64,000 bases of DNA, from contig NZ_JMCL01000001.1 in NCBI RefSeq assembly GCF_000690905.1, forward strand, positions 1 to 64,000. Reading direction: 5' to 3'. Origin of the DNA: Pseudomonas sp. Ant30-3 (GTDB lineage: Bacteria > Pseudomonadota > Gammaproteobacteria > Pseudomonadales > Pseudomonadaceae). The first letter of the stretch is position 1; every line of letters begins with the position of its first letter. The translations under genes were made by a program, and so were the position numbers. The notes under the pieces were generated by a model. It saw only the letters and a list, made by a program, of their open reading frames with translations. It was not told where the DNA came from and searched no databases. This document shows, in pieces, positions 51,809 to 60,657 of this stretch.

Positions 51809-54580
51809 ATGAGCCAAGCCCCCCTCGTCCTGGTGGACGGTTCTTCTTACCTCTATCGCGCCTTCCATGCGCTGCCACCGCTGACCACGTCCAGAGGACT
51901 GCCGACCGGTGCGGTCAAGGGCGTGTTGAACATGCTCAAGAGTCTGCGCAAGCAGTACCCGGACAGCCCGTTCGCCGTGGTGTTCGACGCCAAGGGTGGG
52001 ACGTTTCGCGATGACATGTACGCCCAATACAAGGCCAACCGGCCGAGCATGCCCGACGACATGCGTGTACAGATCGAACCGCTGCACCAGAGCGTGAAAG
52101 CCCTGGGCTTCCCGCTGCTGTGTGTCGATGGCGTCGAGGCCGATGACGTGATCGGCACCCTGGCCCGCAGCAGCGCGGCGGCCGACCGACCGGTGGTGAT
52201 CTCCACCGGCGACAAGGACATGGCACAACTGGTCGACGGGCACATTACCTTGGTCAATACCATGACCGGTAGCGCGCTGAACGTAGAGGGCGTGAAAGAG
52301 AAATTCGGCGTCGCTCCCGAGCAGATCATCGATTATCTGGCACTGATGGGCGATTCTTCCGACAACATCCCGGGCGTGCCAGGCATCGGGCCGAAGACTG
52401 CATCCGGCTTGCTGGTGGGCGTCAACGGTGGCCTGAAAGAGCTTTACGCGCAGCTCGACATCGTGCCGACGCTGCCGATCCGCGGCGCAAAAACCTTGCC
52501 GGCCAAGCTCGAAGAGCACCGCGAGATGGCCTTTCTCTCTTACCAACTGGCAACGATCAAAATCGACGTGCCGCTGGATATCGGCCTCGACGACCTGCAG
52601 ATGGGCCAGCCCGATCACGACAAACTCGCCGAGCTTTACGCCCTGCTGGAATTCAAGAGTTGGTCCGACGAAAACCAGCGCGACGCCAAGCGTTCCGGCC
52701 AGGAGATTGTCGAAGTCGCCGAGGAGCAGCCGGCGGATGCGGTCGAAGCCCAATACGAAACCATCCTCGATCAGGCGCGCTTCGACGTCTGGCTGGACAA
52801 GCTCGAGAAGGCGCCGCTGATCGCCCTCGTGACCGAAACCAACGGTATCGATGCGCAGCACGCGCAATTGGTGGGGCTGGCGTTTTCCGTCGCAGCCAAC
52901 GAAGCGGCCTACATCCCGCTGACTCATTCCTACATGGGCGTGCCGGATCAGCTGGACCGTGACAACGTGCTGCGGGCCCTCAAGCCGCTGCTGGAAAACC
53001 CGCAGAAGCTGAAAGTCGGCCAGCATGCCAAGTTCGAAACCAACATCCTTGCCAACTGCGCAATCGGTGGTGATCAGGCCAACGGGATTCTCGTTCAGGG
53101 CATTGCCTTCGACACGATGCTTGAGTCCTACGTGCTTGATTCGACCGCCACCCGTCACGACATGGACAGTTTGGCGCTGAAGTACCTGGGGCAAAGCAAA
53201 ACCGATATCCAGGACATTGCCGGCAAAGGTGTCAAACAGCTGAGTTTCGACCAGATCTCGCTGGAGCTGGCCGGTCCGTACGCGGCTGAGGATGCCGATG
53301 TCACGTTCCGCTTGCACCTGGCCTTGCAGGAAAAACTGGCGGCGACGCCAAGTCTGGGCAAAGTGCTGAACGAAATCGAAATGCCATTGATGCCGGTGCT
53401 GGCGCGGATCGAGCGCCAGGGTGCCTTCGTCGACGCCAATCTGCTGGGTATCCAGAGCGTCGAATTGGGCGAGAAACTGGTGGCGCTGGAGCGTGAAGCC
53501 TTCGCCATTGCCGGTGAGGAGTTCAACCTCGGATCCCCGAAGCAGTTGGGCGTAATCCTCTACGAAAAGCTCGGTTTGCCAGTGCTCAGCAAAACCGCCA
53601 AGGGCCAGGCTTCCACGGCCGAAGCGGTGTTGGCCGAACTGGCCGAGCAGGACTACCCGCTACCTAAAGTGCTCATGCAATATCGTTCGCTGAGCAAACT
53701 CAAGAGCACCTATACCGATCGCCTGCCTGAACAGATCAATTCTCGCACCGGCCGTATCCATACAACTTATCAACAGGCCGTCGCCGCCACCGGGCGCTTG
53801 TCGTCGATTGATCCCAACCTGCAGAACATTCCTATCCGTACCGCCGAAGGCCGACGGATTCGTCAGGCGTTCGTCGCACCAAAAGGCTACAAACTGTTGG
53901 CCGCCGACTACTCGCAGATCGAACTGCGGATCATGGCGCACCTGGCCAAGGACGAGGGTTTGCTGCACGCCTTTCGTAACGACCTCGATGTGCACAGGGC
54001 CACAGCGGCGGAAGTGTTCGGGGTTGAGCTGGCAGATGTCAGCACTGATCAGCGCCGGAGTGCCAAGGCGATCAACTTCGGTTTGATCTACGGCATGAGC
54101 GCATTTGGTCTGGCCAAGCAGATCGGCGTGGATCGCAAGCAGTCCCAGGCGTATATCGACCGCTACTTCACCCGTTATCCCGGCGTGCTGGAGTATATGG
54201 AACGCACCCGGGCGCAAGCTGCCGAGCAGGGCTTCGTTGAAACCATCTTCGGCCGCCGCCTGTACCTGCCGGACATCAATGCGAAGAACCCGGCCTTGCG
54301 CAAAGGTGCCGAACGCACCGCGATCAACGCGCCGATGCAGGGCACCGCAGCGGACATCATCAAGAAAGCCATGGTGGCTGTGGATAACTGGCTGACCCTG
54401 TCCGATCTGGACGCCAAAGTCATCCTGCAGGTGCACGATGAATTAGTGCTCGAGGTGCGGGAAGACCTGGTTGACAAGGTTAGCGAGGAGATTCGCTTGC
54501 ACATGAGCCAGGCCGCGAAGCTTGATGTGCCACTGCTGGTCGAAGTGGGCGTGGGGAATAACTGGGACGAAGCGCACTGA
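51809..54580 (+). CDS. polA: DNA polymerase I, with altered 3'-5' exonuclease site
   Basis: This 923-aa polymerase fills gaps and removes RNA primers. Domains: 5'-3' exonuclease (about 1-300, LVDGSSYLYRAFHALPP), 3'-5' exonuclease fold (about 320-520) and polymerase (motif A DYSQIELRIMAHL, motif B RRSAKAINFGLIYG, motif C QVHDELVLEV). In the proofreading fold the E. coli FDTET motif reads LVTETN (Val341 at the Asp355 position, Glu343 kept), and NLKYD reads HAKFE (Glu410 at the Asp424 position). YAAED with its final Asp is intact. Proofreading is therefore probably weakened. ATG 51809 is the family start; upstream TTG/GTG codons are in frame. Confidence 0.96.
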   Translation: MSQAPLVLVDGSSYLYRAFHALPPLTTSRGLPTGAVKGVLNMLKSLRKQYPDSPFAVVFDAKGGTFRDDMYAQYKANRPSMPDDMRVQIEPLHQSVKALGFPLLCVDGVEADDVIGTLARSSAAADRPVVISTGDKDMAQLVDGHITLVNTMTGSALNVEGVKEKFGVAPEQIIDYLALMGDSSDNIPGVPGIGPKTASGLLVGVNGGLKELYAQLDIVPTLPIRGAKTLPAKLEEHREMAFLSYQLATIKIDVPLDIGLDDLQMGQPDHDKLAELYALLEFKSWSDENQRDAKRSGQEIVEVAEEQPADAVEAQYETILDQARFDVWLDKLEKAPLIALVTETNGIDAQHAQLVGLAFSVAANEAAYIPLTHSYMGVPDQLDRDNVLRALKPLLENPQKLKVGQHAKFETNILANCAIGGDQANGILVQGIAFDTMLESYVLDSTATRHDMDSLALKYLGQSKTDIQDIAGKGVKQLSFDQISLELAGPYAAEDADVTFRLHLALQEKLAATPSLGKVLNEIEMPLMPVLARIERQGAFVDANLLGIQSVELGEKLVALEREAFAIAGEEFNLGSPKQLGVILYEKLGLPVLSKTAKGQASTAEAVLAELAEQDYPLPKVLMQYRSLSKLKSTYTDRLPEQINSRTGRIHTTYQQAVAATGRLSSIDPNLQNIPIRTAEGRRIRQAFVAPKGYKLLAADYSQIELRIMAHLAKDEGLLHAFRNDLDVHRATAAEVFGVELADVSTDQRRSAKAINFGLIYGMSAFGLAKQIGVDRKQSQAYIDRYFTRYPGVLEYMERTRAQAAEQGFVETIFGRRLYLPDINAKNPALRKGAERTAINAPMQGTAADIIKKAMVAVDNWLTLSDLDAKVILQVHDELVLEVREDLVDKVSEEIRLHMSQAAKLDVPLLVEVGVGNNWDEAH

Positions 54581-54630
54581 TCGCGCTTTTGTAGATTTCT
54601 GTCTCTTGCGCAGAACTCGAGAAGGGACCT

Positions 54631-54720
54631 GTGGTGAGGGGATTTATCCCCGCTGGACTGCGGAGCAGTCCCATTCTGGGGATCGCTGCGCAATCCAGCG
54701 GGGATAAATCCCCTCGCCAC
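54631..54720. repeat. long inverted repeat after polA
   Basis: GTGGTGAGGGGATTTATCCC...CGCTGG (54631-54656, extending to 54668) is almost fully complementary to CCAGCGGGGATAAATCCCCTCGCCAC (54695-54720), with an inner arm GCAG. It is of a different head sequence (GTGGCGAGGG) from the other REPs in the window and probably folds at the end of the polA mRNA. Confidence 0.85.
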
Positions 54721-54831
54721 AATCAGGTGCAAGATTTATACATCAGCACACCAGCAGCAACCTTCGCCCGTACCCAACGCGCATAGTGCAGAAATCGATC
54801 GGGCTTATTTCATAAGGTTTCTGAGGTTCCG

Positions 54832-54859
54832 GAACTAAATCTGTGAACGCTCACTCAGA
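54832..54859 (+). promoter_or_regulatory. AlgU (sigma22) promoter of the ErsA-like sRNA
   Basis: GAACTA (54832-54837), a 17-bp spacer and TCAGA (54855-54859) match the AlgU consensus. ErsA of P. aeruginosa is transcribed from an AlgU-dependent promoter at the same locus. Confidence 0.7.
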
Positions 54860-54865
54860 GTTACT

Positions 54866-54996
54866 GGACGGCTGGTGAAGCCGTTCAATGCTCCTATGTT
54901 GTGTTAAGTGTTGGCAGATATCCGGACCCCGCCCTAACGGTCCGGAGCTTGGACCCCGGAACTTCCTCTCCCCATAAGAAGTCCGGGGTTTTTTTT
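54866..54996 (+). ncRNA. ersA: ErsA-like envelope-stress small RNA
   Basis: This predicted sRNA of about 131 nt lies between polA and engB, the location of ErsA (132 nt) in P. aeruginosa. It contains a hairpin TCCGGACC / GGTCCGGA (54921-54928 / 54939-54946). It ends in a strong terminator ACCCCGGA...TCCGGGGT (54953-54989, one bulge) followed by eight T residues. The terminator loop holds CTCTCCCC, a C/U-rich stretch suited to pair with ribosome-binding sites. An AlgU-type promoter sits at the expected distance. Known ErsA targets include algC and oprD mRNAs; targets here are untested. The 5' end is estimated. Confidence 0.8.
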
Positions 54997-55005
54997 GCCT
55001 GTGAT

Positions 55006-55650
55006 TTACTGCGCGACAGGTTCCGCGCCTTTATCTGCCAGCTCCATCCAGCCTGCCAGTACAGTGTAAGCGTCTTCCAGGCCCAGTCGTTTTGGTGCCG
55101 AGAAAAGCTGAATGCTGATCGCATCGCCCCAACCTTTGCGAATGTCTGCCTGGACTTTGAGCAGGACGTTCTTCGCCGCACCGTAGGTCAGCTTGTCTGC
55201 TTTGGTCAGCAGAATGTGCATCGGCATGCCGCTGGCAACCGCCCAATCCAGCATCAACAGATCGAAATCGGTCATTGGATGACGGATGTCCATCATCAGG
55301 ATCAGCCCTTTCAGACTCTCGCGACCACCCAGATAAGCTTCCAGGTGACGCTGCCAGTGCAGCTTCAACGGGATGGGCACCTTTGCGTAACCGTAACCCG
55401 GCAGGTCGACCAGACGACGATCATCGTCTAGCTTGAAGAAGTTCAAGAGTTGCGTGCGACCCGGGGTTTTCGAGGTCCGCGCCAGGCTGGCATGCGTCAG
55501 GGTGTTCAACGCGCTGGACTTGCCGGCGTTGGAACGGCCGGCAAAGGCCACTTCAAAGCCTTCGTCGTCGGGGCACTGATCGACTTTGGCGGCACTGAGC
55601 ATGAAGGTGGACTGTTGGCACAGGCCGAGGATGGGATTCTTGAGTTGCAT
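55006..55650 (-). CDS. engB: ribosome biogenesis GTP-binding protein YihA/YsxC
   Basis: This 214-aa essential GTPase acts in 50S subunit assembly and cell division. G motifs: GRSNAGKSS (G1), KTPGRTQ (G2), DLPGYG (G3) and LTKADKL (G4). The start is ATG 55650 ([10 protein letters not shown]); the frame continues 42 codons 5' without similarity. It is convergent with the ErsA-like sRNA, whose terminator lies 10 bp from the engB stop. Position next to polA is conserved in Pseudomonas and enterics. Confidence 0.95.
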   Translation of the reverse strand: MQLKNPILGLCQQSTFMLSAAKVDQCPDDEGFEVAFAGRSNAGKSSALNTLTHASLARTSKTPGRTQLLNFFKLDDDRRLVDLPGYGYAKVPIPLKLHWQRHLEAYLGGRESLKGLILMMDIRHPMTDFDLLMLDWAVASGMPMHILLTKADKLTYGAAKNVLLKVQADIRKGWGDAISIQLFSAPKRLGLEDAYTVLAGWMELADKGAEPVAQ

Positions 55651-55841
55651 GGGATTTCCGATGTGGGCGGCGCCGGGAATGGACGCGGCAAGCGGTGTCG
55701 TTTCCGTTTCAGTGACGCCAGTATATAATGCCGCAGATTTTGTGTGCGCTTTGTCCCAGCGTAGGATGAAGTTCACGAGAGCGATTGACCTTGATTGCGC
55801 ATTAGAACGCAGAACGCTCTCAACCCTGAAAAGGTCGTTTT

Positions 55842-56132
55842 ATGACGAAATGGCTGCTAGCTGCCGGTGTCTTGATGCCGCTTTATAGCGCTCAGGCTAC
55901 ACAGGATCCGGAAGCTGTGTACAACCGTGTTTGTGGGGCCTGTCATTCCGGCCAACTACCCTTGGCGCCCAGAAAGGGCGATCAGGCAGCCTGGACGCCG
56001 AGGTTGGCGAAAGGTATGGAGACGCTGGTGCAACACGTGACCCAGGGTTTCAAGGCGATGCCGCCGCGTGGTTTGTGCATGGACTGCAGTGCCGAGGATT
56101 ACCAAGCCATCATCCAGTGGATGAGCGAGTGA
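55842..56132 (+). CDS. c-type cytochrome, cytochrome c5 family
   Basis: This 96-aa small periplasmic monohaem cytochrome has a signal peptide (MTKWLLAAGVLMPLYSAQA|T) and CGACH haem site (Cys31, Cys34, His35), with the methionine ligand probably in FKAMPPRGLC. A further Cys pair CMDC in the C-terminal region is typical of cytochrome c5. It lies 46 bp before the cytochrome c4 gene and probably donates electrons to terminal oxidases together with it (PA5491-PA5490 order). Confidence 0.92.
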   Translation: MTKWLLAAGVLMPLYSAQATQDPEAVYNRVCGACHSGQLPLAPRKGDQAAWTPRLAKGMETLVQHVTQGFKAMPPRGLCMDCSAEDYQAIIQWMSE

Positions 56133-56178
56133 TCCCGGCCCATAACTCTTTAACCCTTAGCCGTAGTTGGATTAGCTG

Positions 56179-56790
56179 ATGAACAAATTGATCGTGAGTC
56201 TGCTGTTGACCGTGGGGATCTCGGGCGTAGCCCATGCTGCAGGTGATGCAACTGCTGGTCAGGCGAAAGCCGCAGTATGTGGCGCCTGTCATGGCCCGGA
56301 TGGCAACAGCATGGCGCCTAACTTTCCGAAACTGGCAGGCCAGGGCGAGCGTTATCTGAACAAGCAGTTGCATGACATCAAGTCCGGCAAACGCGTGGTA
56401 CTTGAAATGACCGGCCTGCTGACCAACCTGAGCGATCAGGACCTGGCTGATATGTCTGCCTACTTCGCCAGCCAGAAAGGCAGCGTGGGCGCCGCCGACC
56501 CGAAACTGGTGGCTCGCGGTGAAGCTTTGTTCCGCGGCGGTGACCTGGCCAAGGGCCTGCCCTCCTGCACCGGTTGCCACTCGCCAGACGGCAAGGGCAA
56601 CGCACCAGCAGGCTTCCCGCACCTGGGTGGCCAGCATGCTCAATACATCGCCAAGCAACTGACCGATTTCCGCAAGGAAGAAGGCGGCCGCAATAACGAC
56701 GGCGATACCAAACCGATGCAGAGCATTGCGAAAAAGCTGAGCGACGAAGATATCGCCGCAGTGTCCAGCTACATTCAGGGCCTGCACTAA
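56179..56790 (+). CDS. dihaem cytochrome c4
   Basis: This 203-aa periplasmic protein, probably membrane-associated, has two haem domains from an internal duplication: CGACH (Cys34, Cys37, His38) and CTGCH (Cys130, Cys133, His134). The signal peptide is MNKLIVSLLLTVGISGVAHA. Cytochrome c4 carries electrons from the bc1 complex to haem-copper oxidases such as cbb3. It follows a cytochrome c5 gene and is ended by a terminator about 75 bp downstream. Confidence 0.95.
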   Translation: MNKLIVSLLLTVGISGVAHAAGDATAGQAKAAVCGACHGPDGNSMAPNFPKLAGQGERYLNKQLHDIKSGKRVVLEMTGLLTNLSDQDLADMSAYFASQKGSVGAADPKLVARGEALFRGGDLAKGLPSCTGCHSPDGKGNAPAGFPHLGGQHAQYIAKQLTDFRKEEGGRNNDGDTKPMQSIAKKLSDEDIAAVSSYIQGLH

Positions 56791-56866
56791 GACTGGCGAC
56801 TGAGCGTCAAGCGGGATGTACATCTCCTGCAATGTTAACGCTCGATTAATCCGTCGCAGCAAGTAT

Positions 56867-56895
56867 AAAAAGGGTGGCTCAGGCTGCCCTTTTTT
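56867..56895 (+). terminator. terminator after the cytochrome c4 gene
   Basis: AAAAAGGG..GC / GC..CCCTTTTT (56867-56878 / 56883-56895), with two internal mismatches and a TCAG loop, ends in six T residues. Confidence 0.8.
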
Positions 56896-56918
56896 GTGGC
56901 CGCTGCCGTTACACTACA

Positions 56919-56946
56919 GAACTCAAGCCCGCCATGACCTGTCTTA
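56919..56946 (+). promoter_or_regulatory. candidate AlgU promoter of dsbA
   Basis: GAACTC (56919-56924), 17 bp and TCTTA (56942-56946) are close to GAACTT-N16/17-TCTGA. dsbA of P. aeruginosa is reported to be induced by AlgT/AlgU, which supports a weak match. Confidence 0.5.
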
Positions 56947-56989
56947 AAACAGGTCGCGCGAGGCGACCCCATTTGTCCAGGAGTAAAGC

Positions 56990-57631
56990 ATGCGTAATCT
57001 GATCATCAGCGCCGCACTCGTCGCTGCCAGCCTGTTCGGCGTGACTGCCCAGGCTGCCGAAGCACCCGCCGCACCGTATGTTGAGCTGGCCAATCCGGTT
57101 CAGGTAGCAGTGCCCGGCAAGATCGAAGTCGTGGAACTGTTCTGGTACGGCTGCCCGCATTGCTACAAATTCGAGCCTGTGATCAACCCGTGGGTTGAAA
57201 AGCTGCCTTCCGACGTTAACTTCAAACGTATTCCTGCCATGTTCGGCGGCCCGTGGGATGCCCACGGCCAAATGTTCCTCACCCTGGAATCGATGGGCGC
57301 TGAGCACAAGGTTCACGCTGCGGTCTTCAAGGCTATTCAGGAAGAAAAGAAGAAACTGACTGATCCGGAAGAAATGGCCGAATTCCTGGCCACGCAGGGC
57401 GTAGACAAGGATAAATTCCTGGCAACGTTCAACTCCTTCGCCATCAAGGGCCAGGTGGTTCAGGCTCGCGAACTGGCCAAGAAATATCAAGTGACTGGCG
57501 TACCTACCATGGTCGTTAACGGCAAATACCGCTTTGACATCGGTTCCGCCGGCGGCGCCGAGCAAGCCCTGCAACTGGCCGACAAACTCGTCGATCAGGA
57601 ACGAGCGGCAACCAAGGCTGCTACCAACTAA
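56990..57631 (+). CDS. dsbA: thiol:disulfide interchange protein DsbA
   Basis: This 213-aa periplasmic oxidase puts disulfides into exported proteins. The signal peptide is RNLIISAALVAASLFGVTAQA. The active site is FWYGCPHCYKFEP (Cys55, Cys58), and the cis-Pro loop is VTGVPTMVVNGKY. AGGAG precedes ATG 56990. It has its own promoter region with an AlgU-like motif and is followed 14 bp later by the EEP-family gene, so the two are probably one transcript. Confidence 0.97.
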   Translation: MRNLIISAALVAASLFGVTAQAAEAPAAPYVELANPVQVAVPGKIEVVELFWYGCPHCYKFEPVINPWVEKLPSDVNFKRIPAMFGGPWDAHGQMFLTLESMGAEHKVHAAVFKAIQEEKKKLTDPEEMAEFLATQGVDKDKFLATFNSFAIKGQVVQARELAKKYQVTGVPTMVVNGKYRFDIGSAGGAEQALQLADKLVDQERAATKAATN

Positions 57632-57645
57632 GCGCGGCGACTGCC

Positions 57646-58524
57646 ATGCGTCGCTGGAAAAATGAACGCGTCGTTGGCCTGCATGATCCGCGGGTCAACG
57701 AGCATCATCTGCAATCGACGGGCCTGCCCGCAGACGGCCGTCTGCGTTTGCTCAGCTTCAACATCCAGGTTGGCATCAGTACCGAGCGCTATCGGCATTA
57801 CCTGACCCGAGGCTGGCAGCATCTGTTGCCGCACATCGGGCGTGCCGACAATCTGCAAAAGATCGGCAATCTGCTCGGCGACTTCGATCTGGTCGCCTTG
57901 CAGGAGGCCGATGGTGGCAGCCTGCGCTCAGGCTACGTCAATCAGGTCGAGCACCTGGCCCAACTGGGCGCCTTCCCTTACTGGTATCAACAACTCAATC
58001 GCAATCTCGGCCGGCTTGGCCAGCACAGCAATGGGGTCTTGAGCCGCCTGCGGCCGTGGGCGATTGAAGATCATCCGCTGCCGGGGCCGAAAGGTCGCGG
58101 GGCCATTCTGGTGCGATTTGGCGAAGGCCCGGAAGCGCTGGTGGTGGTCATGATGCACCTCGCACTTGGCGCACGTACTCGCAGCATACAGCTGGCTTAT
58201 ATCCGCGAGCTGATTGGTGGTTACAAGCATCAGGTGTTGATGGGCGACATGAACACCCACGCCAGTGACCTGCTGCAAAATTCGCCGTTGCGTGATCTCG
58301 GCCTGATCGCGCCGCAACTGGAAGCCACCTTTCCGAGCTGGCGTCCGCAGCGTTGCCTGGATCATATTTTATTGAGCCCGACACTGACCCTTGAAAAGGT
58401 CCAGGTGCTGGCCCACCCCATTTCCGATCACCTGCCGGTCGCGGTAGAGATTCGTCTGCCGGGTTCGCTCACGGCCGATGCATTGCCCGCGTTGAGTCCT
58501 GCCCATCGCGGATCCATTGAATGA
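57646..58524 (+). CDS. endonuclease/exonuclease/phosphatase (EEP) family protein
   Basis: This 292-aa protein has the EEP fold signatures: LLSFNIQVG (metal Asn), LVALQEADGGS (metal Glu), HLALGARTRSIQL, LMGDMNTH (catalytic Asp-x-Asn) and CLDHILLSP (Asp-His). All catalytic residues appear present. Substrate may be nucleic acid or a phosphoester; there is no signal peptide. It is encoded between dsbA (14 bp) and the diguanylate cyclase gene (4-bp overlap), matching PA5488. Confidence 0.9.
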   Translation: MRRWKNERVVGLHDPRVNEHHLQSTGLPADGRLRLLSFNIQVGISTERYRHYLTRGWQHLLPHIGRADNLQKIGNLLGDFDLVALQEADGGSLRSGYVNQVEHLAQLGAFPYWYQQLNRNLGRLGQHSNGVLSRLRPWAIEDHPLPGPKGRGAILVRFGEGPEALVVVMMHLALGARTRSIQLAYIRELIGGYKHQVLMGDMNTHASDLLQNSPLRDLGLIAPQLEATFPSWRPQRCLDHILLSPTLTLEKVQVLAHPISDHLPVAVEIRLPGSLTADALPALSPAHRGSIE

Positions 58525-60554
58525 GCGACGAAGCACAGCGCTGGAAAGAAAAATACCTCAAAAGCATCGAACAACAGGAAAAGCTTGAGCGGCGCTGGGA
58601 GGCCCGGCTCGACTTGTTGCGCCGCGGGCTCGTGCGCAGCACCCTCGCCGCGGAAGGAACGGACCGCGCGGTTGATCAATGCATGAAGGAAATGCGCGAC
58701 GTTATTCGCACCGATGACATGGACGCCGGCCTGGCCGCTCTGCTCCCTCGCCTGGAAAAAGCCGTCCTCGACTCCGAACAACGCCGTGAAACCCGCGTCA
58801 GCCAGACCAGTGCTGCGCTGTCTGCGCTGGTAACGCAGTTGCAGGCATTGCCGCTGCCCCGCGAAGTCAGCCGGCCTTTGAAGAGTTTCGCCAAGCAGCT
58901 GGACGAGCGCGTCAGCCACGCCCGCGAAATTCCGCTGTTGCTCAGCGAACTGAGCGGGCTGCAAGGTAAGGCCCTGAGTCGGGCGGAGTCCCCCGCAGAG
59001 CCTGACCGTCCGGGATTGCTGCAACGCTTGTTCGGCAGTCGCGAAACGGATGAAACCGCCCAGCAGACCACCGTCGCAGACACCTTGCCGTCCAGACCTG
59101 TGCCTGTTGAAGCGATTGTCGCCCGGACTCCAGAGCCATCGCCGGCAATCCGGGAATCTACTGATGAATCCCTGACGCCGCCGGTTGCAGCCGCGACCAT
59201 TGCCAGACCCGCGGCACCCGAGGCCCTTGCGCCCGCAGAAATCGTCGAGCCAGCCCCCGCAGTCGAAGCGCTGCAACCGGCAACGATTGCACCTGCGCAG
59301 CGCCAGCCCGACATAGCCTTGGCAGAACAACCGGATATCGCCCCGCCCCCGCGCGTCCGGCCGAGCGACAATCCTGACGAATTGGCGGTGGCGTTGTTTC
59401 TCGACCGTTTGCCTCTGCCACCAGCCATGGCCCAGGCGCTGGCGGCCATCGATCCGGAACAAGCGGAACACGACATTCTCTACGCGCTGCCGGATTCGCC
59501 CGAGCCGTCCTACAGCTCGGTCGCCAAGCATATTGAAGATACGTTGCTGGGCCTGCTCGACGACCTGTCATTGCCGGAGCGGCATCGGCCGCAAGCGGAG
59601 GCCATGCGCGAACGTTTGCAGAACGGGCTGAACTGGTACGAGCTGCTGCCGATACTCGATGATCTAGCCACCCTGATGCTGGCCATTACCGACAGCGGCC
59701 AGCATGAATTCGAAGCGTACCTGCAACAGCTCAACGAACGCCTGGAAGCTTTCCAGAGCAACCTGCGTGCCGCCAGCGACGGGCATGCGGACAGCCGCTC
59801 TGCCGCCCGCGAGATGGACACGCAAATTCGCGAACAGGTCGACGGATTGCACAGCAGCATGCAGGAAGCTGCCGATCTGGAAGACCTCAAGCATGTGCTG
59901 GAAAATCATCTGGAAGGTTTGCTCGGCACGATGGATCAGCACCGCCAGCAGCGCGATGAGCGCGAGCAGGAAGTGGCCGTGCGCCTGCAAGGGCTCGCCG
60001 AGCGCGTGGCCCATATGGAGCAGGAAGCCATGGGTTACCGCGAGCATCTGGAAGAACAGCGCCAGAAAGCCTTGATCGACCCGCTGACCGGGCTGCCAAA
60101 CCGCGCCGCCTGGGGCGAGCGGCTCGAGCAGGAAATCAGTGAATGGCAGCAACACGGCAACACCCTTCTGCTGGCCATACTCGACCTCGACCACTTCAAA
60201 CGCATCAACGACAATTACGGCCATCTGGCCGGCGACAAGGTGCTGAAGATTATTGCCAGCGTGTTGCGCAAACGCCTGCGTGGTACGGACTTCATCGCTC
60301 GTTTCGGCGGCGAAGAGTTTGTCCTGTTATTGCCGGCTACCGTTCCAGCCACCGGCCTCAAGCTTCTCGAACATCTGCGCGTCTCGATTGAAGCCTGCCC
60401 ATTCCACTTCAAAGGCGAGCCAGTCACCATCACCCTTTCCATGGGTCTGACCGCGTTCAGGGCTGGAGAACACAGTGATGTCGTACTGAAACGAGCCGAT
60501 CAGGCGCTATACCGCGCCAAGCACGCGGGGCGCAACCGGGTGGAATCGGGCTGA
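58521..60554 (+). CDS. GGDEF diguanylate cyclase (DgcH/PA5487-like)
   Basis: This 677-aa protein makes cyclic di-GMP. The N-terminal 170 residues are helical/coiled, residues about 170-290 are Pro/Ala-rich and probably disordered, then come a second helical region and the GGDEF domain (about 510-677). The active site is GGEEF (Gly596 onward). An RGTD I-site sits five residues upstream, so product inhibition is expected. No transmembrane helix is seen, so it should be cytosolic. ATG 58521 overlaps the EEP gene stop. It resembles PA5487 (DgcH) in position and layout. Confidence 0.93.
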   Translation: MSDEAQRWKEKYLKSIEQQEKLERRWEARLDLLRRGLVRSTLAAEGTDRAVDQCMKEMRDVIRTDDMDAGLAALLPRLEKAVLDSEQRRETRVSQTSAALSALVTQLQALPLPREVSRPLKSFAKQLDERVSHAREIPLLLSELSGLQGKALSRAESPAEPDRPGLLQRLFGSRETDETAQQTTVADTLPSRPVPVEAIVARTPEPSPAIRESTDESLTPPVAAATIARPAAPEALAPAEIVEPAPAVEALQPATIAPAQRQPDIALAEQPDIAPPPRVRPSDNPDELAVALFLDRLPLPPAMAQALAAIDPEQAEHDILYALPDSPEPSYSSVAKHIEDTLLGLLDDLSLPERHRPQAEAMRERLQNGLNWYELLPILDDLATLMLAITDSGQHEFEAYLQQLNERLEAFQSNLRAASDGHADSRSAAREMDTQIREQVDGLHSSMQEAADLEDLKHVLENHLEGLLGTMDQHRQQRDEREQEVAVRLQGLAERVAHMEQEAMGYREHLEEQRQKALIDPLTGLPNRAAWGERLEQEISEWQQHGNTLLLAILDLDHFKRINDNYGHLAGDKVLKIIASVLRKRLRGTDFIARFGGEEFVLLLPATVPATGLKLLEHLRVSIEACPFHFKGEPVTITLSMGLTAFRAGEHSDVVLKRADQALYRAKHAGRNRVESG

Positions 60555-60657
60555 CGAGAAAGTGTTCCATTTTATTTAAATCGACCTGCCGCCCGTCCTC
60601 CGGCGAAGCGGTACGTTACACTGTTGCATTACTGTCTCTCGCGTGCTGCCTCCTGCC

